A DNA stretch of 5,529 nucleotides. It comes from a bacterium (lineage in GTDB: Bacteria; Krumholzibacteriota; Krumholzibacteria; LZORAL124-64-63). The notes below the pieces were generated by a model that saw nothing but the letters and a program-made list of their open reading frames with translations, did no database searches and had not been told where the DNA came from. A program made the position numbers and the translations under genes. Numbering within the stretch: the stretch's first letter is position 1; every line of letters starts with the position of its first letter. Shown piece by piece: positions 1 to 4,615 of the stretch. The stretch is from positions 1 through 5,529 of the forward strand of contig VGXH01000160.1 in assembly GCA_016873405.1 (NCBI GenBank), in the 5' to 3' direction.

Positions 1-423
1 CGGCACCCGGTGACGTTCACCGCCGAGCCGCTGCACGAGACGCGCACGTTCCCGGCCGGCACCGTCGTGGTCGACCTGCGCCGGCGCGATGCCCGCGTGG
101 CGGCGCACCTGCTGGAGCCCGACGGGCCGGACGCGCTGGTGCGCTGGGGCATGTTCGACGCCGCCTTCGAACGGATCGAATACGTCGAGGCCTACGTCAT
201 CGAGGAGATGATCCCGCGCCTGCTGGCCGACCACCCGCAGTGGGAGGCCGAACTGGCCGCGCGCAAGGCCGCCTCTGCCGAGTTCGCGGCCGACCCCTGG
301 GCCATCCGCATGTGGTTCTACGAACGCACCCCGTGGTGGGACTCCCAGGCGGGTGTCTACCCGGTGAGCTGCCTGGATGACCGCGCCGCCGTGGACCGGC
401 TCGCCGCCGATGCGGGGCGGTGA
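1..423 (+). CDS. M14-family zinc carboxypeptidase, C-terminal part only (5' end outside window)
   Basis: The frame is open from base 1 (codons Arg-His-Pro before a GTG at base 10) to a TGA at 421-423. I read it as the tail of a longer gene: no ribosome binding site can be seen in the few bases before that GTG, and the sequence around it looks like the middle of a domain. Numbering from the GTG, residues 14-56 (FPAGTVVVDL, then ARVAAHLLEP, then DALVRWGMFD) and 100-119 (RMWFYERTPWW ... YPV) match, from memory, the C-terminal extension of large bacterial M14 metallopeptidases. In that family a zinc-bound catalytic domain, usually exported, removes C-terminal residues from peptides. The zinc ligands (HxxE...H) and catalytic Glu would lie upstream, so activity cannot be judged. 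Residues 75-95 look helical and charged. The family call rests on remembered similarity in a non-catalytic region, so a different protein with the same extension is possible. Confidence 0.68.
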   Translation, partial: RHPVTFTAEPLHETRTFPAGTVVVDLRRRDARVAAHLLEPDGPDALVRWGMFDAAFERIEYVEAYVIEEMIPRLLADHPQWEAELAARKAASAEFAADPWAIRMWFYERTPWWDSQAGVYPVSCLDDRAAVDRLAADAGR

Positions 424-453
424 AGAAGGGTCCCGCCGGCGGTCGGCGAACCC

Positions 454-477
454 GCGGGGGCCGCCCCGGCCGCCCGC
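454..477 (+). terminator. GC-rich hairpin after the peptidase gene
   Basis: The left arm GCGGGGGCCG (454-463) pairs with the right arm at 467-477 across a three-base CCC loop. All ten pairs are G-C, with one bulged G at 472. It begins 31 bases after the peptidase stop codon, a sensible place for a terminator. No T-tract follows, so intrinsic termination is not assured. It could instead be a 3'-end stabilising structure or a chance product of GC-rich DNA. Confidence 0.4.
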
Positions 478-492
478 CGCCAACGGCCTGTA

Positions 493-510
493 GTCACAAG
501 CACTTATGAC
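493..510. promoter_or_regulatory. Imperfect 18-bp dyad, candidate operator
   Basis: The sequence GTCACAAGCACTTATGAC is an imperfect inverted repeat. The half-sites GTCAcAAGc and (reverse-complemented) GTCAtAAGt agree at seven of nine positions. It lies in the AT-richer island, centred about 106 bases upstream of the predicted transcription start of the secreted-protein gene. That position would suit an activator or a distal operator. I do not recognise the half-site as belonging to a named regulator family, and a single imperfect dyad can arise by chance. Confidence 0.25.
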
Positions 511-571
511 ATGAGATCCGCTTTTTTGCCTCATCTGGAAGCGACTGCGTGCGCGCCATCAAAAAAGAATG

Positions 572-601
572 TTCCCACGCACCTTGCACATGTGCTAGAA
601 T
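572..601 (+). promoter_or_regulatory. Extended -10 sigma70-type promoter for the secreted-protein gene
   Basis: TAGAAT at 596-601 is one base off the TATAAT consensus and is preceded by TGC at 593-595, giving the extended -10 element TGnTAnAAT. An 18-base spacer upstream is TTCCCA (572-577), which matches TTGACA at four of six positions. A six-A run at 561-566 just upstream could act as an UP element. Transcription would start near base 608, leaving a leader of about 120 bases before the ATG at 731. This is the best promoter candidate in the window. Confidence 0.6.
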
Positions 602-682
602 CGGTCAATTCCCGGCCACGGTGCGTGCGGCTCGCCGAAGAACACGGCGTGGGTGGGGGGGAATCCGAGGTTACGCCCAAGG

Positions 683-699
683 GGCCGTTCGCAACGGCC
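683..699 (+). other. Leader hairpin upstream of the secreted-protein gene
   Basis: GGCCGTT (683-689) and AACGGCC (693-699) form a perfect 7-bp stem around a CGC loop. It lies inside the predicted mRNA leader and ends 17 bases before the ribosome binding site, which it does not cover. It might stabilise the 5' end or act in control, but no T-run follows and no known riboswitch consensus surrounds it. A weaker 5-bp stem (633-637 with 645-649) lies upstream in the same leader. Confidence 0.3.
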
Positions 700-716
700 G
701 CTCCAATGACACCTGC

Positions 717-723
717 AAGGGGG
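717..723 (+). promoter_or_regulatory. Ribosome binding site of the secreted-protein gene
   Basis: The purine run AAGGGGG lies seven bases before the ATG at 731. It supports that start, which also gives a protein beginning directly with a well-formed signal peptide. Confidence 0.7.
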
Positions 724-730
724 ACCATCC

Positions 731-1711
731 ATGAAGTCTTGCAAACTGCTGCTTTCCGTTCTGCTGATCGCCGGCCTGGCGACCAGCGCCTTCGCCATGG
801 ACAAGGACGAGGCCCTGCACGGCCCGACGGCCTACGTGCCGCCTTCGGACTTCACCGTCATGGGCTCCTGCGCCACGCCCGTCGTGATCCCCGGCCTGCC
901 CTACTCGGTGACCGGCCAGACGAACTGCGGCTTGGGCAACAACTACTCGACGACCTGCCTGGGCAGCTATGACGGCGGCGAGGAGATCATCTACCGTATG
1001 GACCTGGCCGCCGCTGCCACGATCGACATCGTGATGAACCCCGGCTCGACGACGTGGACGGGCATCCTGCTGGACTCGACCTGCCCGCCCAACGCCACGA
1101 CGTGCATCGCCAAGAACACCGGCTCGTCGGGCACGCGCTCGATCCTGGGCCAGTCGCTGGCCGCCGGCAGCTACTACATCATGGTCGACACCTGGCCGAC
1201 CCCGACCTGCATCCCGTCGTTCACGCTGAACGTGACCGCGGCCGTGCCGCCGCCGCCGCCGGCCGTCAACGACCTGTGCACCGGCGCCATCGACATCCAG
1301 GCGCAGGGCCTGGCGTCGTGGGCGGTCAACCTGACCAACGCCGGCGGCTACTACAACAACTACAACCTGGTCACCCCGAGCTGCACCGGCTTCATCACGC
1401 CCGGCCCGGACGCGATCTACAAGATCGACCTGGTCGCCGGCGAGACGCTGACCGTCGACGAGAACGGCGCCTGCGACGTGGCGGTGTGGATCGCGACGGA
1501 CTGCTCGAACCTGATCGGCACCTGCGTGGCCGGCGCGGACGCGGGGGTCACGGGCTCGGAGGTCGTGACCTACACTGCCGGCGCTGCCGGGACCTACTAC
1601 GTGGTCATCGATGCCTACACGACGGCCGGCTGCCCGGTCACCGTCACGGTGAACGCGCCCGTGTCGACCGAGAGCGAGACCTTCGGCACGCTGAAGGCGA
1701 TGTTCCGGTAG
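731..1711 (+). CDS. Secreted protein with two tandem cysteine-rich PPC-like beta domains
   Basis: This 326-residue protein is predicted to be exported. Residues 1-22 are a Sec signal peptide: Lys2 and Lys5, a hydrophobic core, and a SAFA site with cleavage likely after Ala22. There is no lipobox. Two related domains follow, about 45-170 and 180-308, joined by a five-proline linker (173-177). Each has the pattern D/E-x-IY-x-x-DL, then a cysteine pair with six residues between them (118/125 and 258/265), then AGxYYxxxD, then a Cys-containing strand ending in a valine-rich segment. This resembles bacterial pre-peptidase C-terminal (PPC, PF04151-like) beta-sandwich domains, which are usually accessory to secreted enzymes. 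Here no catalytic domain is present. The mature protein has twelve cysteines, six per domain, five of them in matching positions, suggesting disulfides. The tail (312-326, STESETFGTLKAMFR) is distinct from the domains. Its own promoter and terminator indicate a single-gene unit. The biological role is unknown; the gene call is firm and the domain family probable. Confidence 0.88.
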   Translation: MKSCKLLLSVLLIAGLATSAFAMDKDEALHGPTAYVPPSDFTVMGSCATPVVIPGLPYSVTGQTNCGLGNNYSTTCLGSYDGGEEIIYRMDLAAAATIDIVMNPGSTTWTGILLDSTCPPNATTCIAKNTGSSGTRSILGQSLAAGSYYIMVDTWPTPTCIPSFTLNVTAAVPPPPPAVNDLCTGAIDIQAQGLASWAVNLTNAGGYYNNYNLVTPSCTGFITPGPDAIYKIDLVAGETLTVDENGACDVAVWIATDCSNLIGTCVAGADAGVTGSEVVTYTAGAAGTYYVVIDAYTTAGCPVTVTVNAPVSTESETFGTLKAMFR

Positions 1712-1736
1712 TCGATCTTCCGCATAGCTGAAGCAC

Positions 1737-1767
1737 GAGGGCCCGGGGGAGACCCCGGGCCCTTCGT
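1737..1767 (+). terminator. Strong intrinsic terminator with GAGA tetraloop
   Basis: An 11-bp perfect stem (1738-1748 with 1753-1763) encloses a GAGA loop, a GNRA-type tetraloop, with one more G-T wobble pair at its base. It starts 26 bases after the secreted-protein stop and is followed by a short T-containing tail (TTCGTCT). Because the neighbouring gene ends on the opposite strand at 1825, the hairpin could also serve ettA, though on that strand the tail is less T-rich. Confidence 0.82.
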
Positions 1768-1793
1768 CTGGTGCGCGAGCGGCCGCGGCGTCG

Positions 1794-1819
1794 CCGGCCG
1801 CCGGCCGCCGGCCGGCGGC
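1794..1819. repeat. Short GC tandem repeat overlapping a perfect 16-bp palindrome
   Basis: The heptamer CCGGCCG occurs three times in direct succession (1794-1814). The last part overlaps a perfect palindrome, GCCGCCGGCCGGCGGC (1804-1819). The element begins five bases beyond the ettA stop codon, between two convergent genes. On the - strand it could fold as a stem of about six pairs with a four-base loop and help end ettA transcription. It is low-complexity GC sequence, so it may simply be slippage. Confidence 0.5.
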
Positions 1820-1824
1820 GGCGA

Positions 1825-3504
1825 TCAACCGTGCGTCAGCTTGCGGTACTTGATCCGGTGCGGCTGGTCGGCGTCCACGCCCAGGCGCTTGCGCCGGTCC
1901 TCCTCGTACTCGGAGTAGCTGCCCTCGTACCAGACCACGTTGCTGTCGCCCTCGAACGCGAGGGTGTGCGTGCAGATGCGGTCCAGGAACCAGCGGTCGT
2001 GGCTGACCACGACCAGGCAGCCGCCGAAATCCGTGAGGGCATCCTCCAGCGCGCGCAGCGTGTCGACGTCCAGGTCGTTGGTCGGCTCGTCGAGCAGGAT
2101 CAGGTTGGCGCCGCTCTTGAGCAGCCGCGCCAGGTGCACGCGGTTGCGCTCGCCGCCGCTGAGCGTGCCCACCTTGCGCTGCTGGTCGGAGCCCTTGAAG
2201 TTGAACCCGCTGCAGTAGGCGCGGCTGTTGACCTTCGCGCCGCCCAGGTCCAGCTCCTCGGCGCCGCCGGTGATGTTCTCCCAGACGGTCTTCTCCGCAT
2301 CCAGGTCATCGCGCGACTGGTCCACGTAGGCCAGGCGCACGGTCTCGCCGACGGTCAGCGTGCCGCCGTCGGGTTTCTCCTGCCCGGTGATCAGCCGCAT
2401 CAGCGTCGTCTTGCCGGCGCCGTTGGGGCCCACCACGCCGACGATGCCGCCGCGCGGCAGGTGGAAGTTCAGGTCGTCGAAGAGCGCCGTGTCGCCGTAG
2501 CCCTTCTTCAGGTGCTCGGCCGCCACGACGACGTTGCCCAGCCGCTCGCCGGCCGGGATGCGGATCTGCGCCGCGGTGGCGCGCATCTGCCGTTCCTGGC
2601 TGACCAGCTCCTCGTACTGGGAGACGCGGGCCTTGTTCTTCTTCTGGCGGGCTTTGGGCGAGGCGCTGACCCACTCCAGTTCACGCTCGATGGTCTTGAG
2701 GCGCTTGCTGTCGGCCTTCTCCTCCTCGAGCAGCTTCGTCTTCTTCTGGTCCAGCCAGGACGAGTAGTTGCCCTCCCAGGGAATGCCGTAGCCGTTGTCC
2801 AGCTCCAGGATCCAACCCGTGACGTTGTCCAGGAAGTAGCGGTCGTGCGTGACCAGCACCACGGTGCCGTGGTACTCGCGCAGGTGCCGCTCCAGCCAGG
2901 CCACCGATTCGGCGTCGAGATGGTTGGTCGGCTCGTCCAGCAGCAGCAGGTCGGGCTTCTGGAGCAGCAGGCGGCACAGCGCCACGCGGCGCACCTCGCC
3001 GCCGGACAGCTTCGTGACGTCGGCGTCGCCGGGCGGGCAGCGCAGCGCGTCCATGGCGATCTCGAGCTGCCGGTCCAGCTCCCAGCCGTTCGCGTGGTCG
3101 ATCTCGTCCTGGAGGCGGCCCATCTCCTCCATCAGCTTCGTCATCTTGTCGTCGTCCATGGGCTCGCACATCGCCATGCTGATCTCGTTGAAGCGGTCCA
3201 GCTTGGCCTTCATGCCCGCGACGGCTTCCTCGACGTTGCCGCGCACGTCCTTCGACCTGTCCAACTGCGGCTCCTGGGCCAGGTAGCCGACCTTGATCGA
3301 GGGGTCCGGGAAGGCCTCGCCGATGAAGTCCTGGTCCACGCCCGCCATGATCTTCAGCAGCGAGCTCTTGCCGGCGCCGTTCAGGCCGATGACGCCGATC
3401 TTGGCGCCCGGATAGAACGACAGCCAGATCCCCTTGAGGATCTCGCGGCCGGGCGGGACGACCTTCTTGAGGTTCTTCATCGTGAAGATGTACTGCTGCG
3501 CCAT
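1825..3504 (-). CDS. ettA: Energy-dependent translational throttle protein EttA (ABC-F ATPase)
   Basis: EttA is a cytoplasmic ABC-F ATPase that binds the ribosomal E site beside the P-site tRNA and, in E. coli, gates early elongation according to ATP/ADP level. The 559-residue product is close to the E. coli length (about 555). The first ATPase domain has Walker [10 protein letters not shown] (40-48), Q-loop Gln77, an EttA-type arm insertion (about 95-140), signature LSGGE (166-170), Walker [13 protein letters not shown] with Glu191, and His220. The charged inter-domain linker (about 245-320) includes the conserved [10 protein letters not shown] segment (278-287) typical of EttA. The second domain has Walker [10 protein letters not shown] (359-367), signature LSGGE (448-452), Walker [13 protein letters not shown] with Glu473, and His502. 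All catalytic residues are present, so it should be active. The ATG at 3504 follows a GAAAGGA site and matches the family N-terminus ([11 protein letters not shown]). It is divergent from the 3698 gene and convergent with the secreted-protein gene, hence probably transcribed alone. Confidence 0.97.
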   Translation of the reverse strand: MAQQYIFTMKNLKKVVPPGREILKGIWLSFYPGAKIGVIGLNGAGKSSLLKIMAGVDQDFIGEAFPDPSIKVGYLAQEPQLDRSKDVRGNVEEAVAGMKAKLDRFNEISMAMCEPMDDDKMTKLMEEMGRLQDEIDHANGWELDRQLEIAMDALRCPPGDADVTKLSGGEVRRVALCRLLLQKPDLLLLDEPTNHLDAESVAWLERHLREYHGTVVLVTHDRYFLDNVTGWILELDNGYGIPWEGNYSSWLDQKKTKLLEEEKADSKRLKTIERELEWVSASPKARQKKNKARVSQYEELVSQERQMRATAAQIRIPAGERLGNVVVAAEHLKKGYGDTALFDDLNFHLPRGGIVGVVGPNGAGKTTLMRLITGQEKPDGGTLTVGETVRLAYVDQSRDDLDAEKTVWENITGGAEELDLGGAKVNSRAYCSGFNFKGSDQQRKVGTLSGGERNRVHLARLLKSGANLILLDEPTNDLDVDTLRALEDALTDFGGCLVVVSHDRWFLDRICTHTLAFEGDSNVVWYEGSYSEYEEDRRKRLGVDADQPHRIKYRKLTHG

Positions 3505-3508
3505 GTCA

Positions 3509-3515
3509 TCCTTTC
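3509..3515 (-). promoter_or_regulatory. Ribosome binding site of ettA
   Basis: On the - strand this reads GAAAGGA, four bases before the ATG at 3504-3502. The spacing is slightly short but normal, and it supports the chosen start. Confidence 0.65.
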
Positions 3516-3526
3516 AGGGGGCGGGA

Positions 3527-3542
3527 CCGCGCGCCCGCGCGG
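3527..3542 (-). other. GC hairpin in the ettA leader
   Basis: The 16-base segment CCGCGCGCCCGCGCGG is an inverted repeat with seven-base arms and a two-base centre (effectively six pairs with a four-base loop). It lies 11 bases upstream of the ettA ribosome binding site, so it would be in the leader if transcription starts near 3568. It might influence translation of ettA, but GC-only inverted repeats are common in DNA of this composition. Confidence 0.3.
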
Positions 3543-3553
3543 CGAAGTCGGGG

Positions 3554-3582
3554 TTCCCGGGCCGTTCCAGCCGGGATATAGT
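3554..3582 (+). promoter_or_regulatory. Weak candidate promoter in the divergent spacer
   Basis: TATAGT at 3577-3582 stands out in a GC-rich spacer and is preceded, 17 bases upstream, by TTCCCG (3554-3559). This gives a plausible promoter for the 3698 gene with a leader of about 110 bases. The same AT island reads TATATC on the - strand (3580-3575) and could instead, or also, serve ettA, with TTGCCG (3606-3601) at an over-long 20-base spacing. Which strand it serves is not settled. Confidence 0.32.
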
Positions 3583-3683
3583 CGGTGCCGCGGTGGGGAA
3601 CGGCAACCCGAATCAGAAGCGCCCGCAGCGGGTATTCGCGCCGGCGGGATCGCGGGCGGCACCGGCTCGGGGCGTCGAGGGAC

Positions 3684-3689
3684 AGGAGG
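3684..3689 (+). promoter_or_regulatory. Ribosome binding site that fixes the start at 3698
   Basis: A consensus AGGAGG lies eight bases before the ATG at 3698. The frame is open further upstream, to 3434, but that extension would run antisense into the start of ettA. The Shine-Dalgarno sequence and the membrane segment immediately after this ATG decide for 3698. Confidence 0.8.
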
Positions 3690-3697
3690 CGCGCAGC

Positions 3698-4561
3698 ATG
3701 GGACCCCCAAGGAACTGGCTCATCGGCTGCGGCATCGGCTGCGGCCTGGCGGTCATTCTGGTGTTCGGCCTGGGGGCGGCCGGGTTCTTCGGGGTGCGCA
3801 GCCTGGTCAAGCGCGCCGAGGGCCTCGACGCCGCGCGCGACTCGCTGACCGCGCGCTTCGGCGAGGCCGAGGCGTGGGCGCCGCCGGCGGACGGCAGTCT
3901 GGCCCCGGCGCGCGTCGAGGCGTTCCTGGCGGCGCGCCGCCTGATGGCGCCCGAGCGCGAGCAGGCCTCGCGCACCCTGGCCAGGCCGGACGGCGAGGGC
4001 GGCGTCACGGCGAAGATCTCCGCCGGCGTCAACCTGGTGCCGCATCTGCTGTCCCTGATCGGGGCCCGCGACCGCGCGCTGCTGCAGGCGGGGATGGGGC
4101 CGGGCGAATACCGCTTCCTCTTCGCCGTCGCGTTCTACGGGCTGCTCGGCAAGGATCCCGCCGACGGGCCGGGCTTCGTCGTGTCCGGCGACAGCGGCGA
4201 CCGCGAGGGCGACAACTGGACGTTCGGCACCCGGCAGGGCGGTGGCGGCGGCGACCCCGAGGAGGTCCGCCGCCGCCGCGGCATCGACGTGCGCGAAACG
4301 CTCAATGCCGCCCTCGGCGAGAATCTGCGCCGGCAGCTGGCGGCGCTGGACGCCGCCGGGCCGGGCACGGGCGACGCCGACTGGCGCGCGCAACTGGCGG
4401 CCGAAGTCGCCGCCCTGAAGGCCGAGCCGCGCCGCCTGGCCTGGGAGCAGGGCCTGCCGGCCGGGCTGCGCGCGGCGCTGGAGCCGAGGCGCGCCGAACT
4501 GGAGGCGAGCTACGACGCCCTGACCGGGGCCCTCGAGCTGGACCTGGCCGGGCGGCGCTGA
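3698..4561 (+). CDS. Unrecognised protein with a single N-terminal membrane segment
   Basis: I do not recognise the family of this 287-residue protein. A short N-terminus (MGPPRNW) leads into one hydrophobic segment at residues 8-31, which contains the unusual motif GCGIGCG (10-16) and several further small residues. It is followed by Arg34, Lys38 and Arg39. This is most likely a membrane anchor; an uncleaved signal peptide is the alternative reading, and I see no lipobox. The rest is soluble. A charged, probably helical stretch covers about 36-98, and a more hydrophobic part 102-152 contains LVPHLLSLIG and EYRFLFAVAFYGLL. A glycine run (181-185) comes next, followed by four arginines (191-194). 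The Ala/Glu/Arg-rich C-terminus (about 197-287) looks helical. No catalytic or metal-binding motif stands out. The gene is divergent from ettA and convergent with the methyltransferase gene, so neither neighbour suggests a role. The gene itself is well supported by its consensus ribosome binding site and codon use typical of the region. Confidence 0.82.
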   Translation: MGPPRNWLIGCGIGCGLAVILVFGLGAAGFFGVRSLVKRAEGLDAARDSLTARFGEAEAWAPPADGSLAPARVEAFLAARRLMAPEREQASRTLARPDGEGGVTAKISAGVNLVPHLLSLIGARDRALLQAGMGPGEYRFLFAVAFYGLLGKDPADGPGFVVSGDSGDREGDNWTFGTRQGGGGGDPEEVRRRRGIDVRETLNAALGENLRRQLAALDAAGPGTGDADWRAQLAAEVAALKAEPRRLAWEQGLPAGLRAALEPRRAELEASYDALTGALELDLAGRR

Positions 4562-4580
4562 AGCGGCCGCCGATGAAGTT

Positions 4581-4607
4581 GCCGCGGAGCCCGCGCTGCG
4601 CCGCGGC
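4581..4607. terminator. Convergent-gene hairpin, possible bidirectional terminator
   Basis: GCCGCGG (4581-4587) and CCGCGGC (4601-4607) form a 7-bp stem around a 13-base loop. G-T wobble pairs can extend the stem by up to three positions outward. It sits in the 54-base gap between two converging genes, where a shared terminator is expected. Neither strand has a T-tract after it, so its efficiency is doubtful. Confidence 0.38.
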
Positions 4608-4615
4608 GGTCGGCG

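Larger units (their letters stand above)
424..730. other. Intergenic region: hairpin, promoter island and leader
   Basis: This 307-base stretch separates two genes on the same strand. Its first 60 bases are very GC-rich and contain a hairpin that may end the peptidase transcript. Bases about 485-600 are clearly richer in A and T than the surrounding DNA, with a six-T run at 522-527 and a six-A run at 561-566. They hold an imperfect dyad (493-510) and an extended -10 promoter (593-601). Bases about 608-730 would be the leader of the secreted-protein mRNA, with a 7-bp hairpin at 683-699. I see no convincing small gene, tRNA or recognised riboswitch consensus here. Confidence 0.6.

Noticed and set aside
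584..601. TTGCAC (584-589) as the -35 partner of TAGAAT
   Set aside because: The spacing is only six bases, far too short. TTCCCA at 572-577 with an 18-base spacer and the extended -10 TG are the better reading.
549..734. A 61-codon frame starting at a GTG, ending in an ATGA overlap with the secreted-protein start, with a possible GGAAG site upstream
   Set aside because: The overlap is suggestive of coupling, but the best promoter (572-601) lies inside this frame, so the main transcript would not contain its start. The Arg-rich product looks like random GC sequence.
511..972. A 153-codon + frame overlapping the promoter and the start of the secreted-protein gene
   Set aside because: It overlaps a well-supported gene in another frame and becomes Arg/Gly/Leu-rich in the overlap, as out-of-frame reading of GC-rich codons does.
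1779..1786. Eight-base palindrome GCGGCCGC, found again at 4563-4570
   Set aside because: Short GC palindromes are expected by chance in DNA of this composition; the two copies share no flanking sequence.
671..1828. A 385-codon open frame on the - strand opposite the secreted-protein gene
   Set aside because: The product is dominated by Arg, Gly, Ala and Val without domains, whereas the + strand gene has a signal peptide, ribosome binding site, promoter and terminator.
3434..3697. An upstream extension of the membrane-protein gene by 88 codons
   Set aside because: It would start inside ettA on the opposite strand. The AGGAGG at 3684-3689 and the membrane segment right after 3698 favour the shorter gene.
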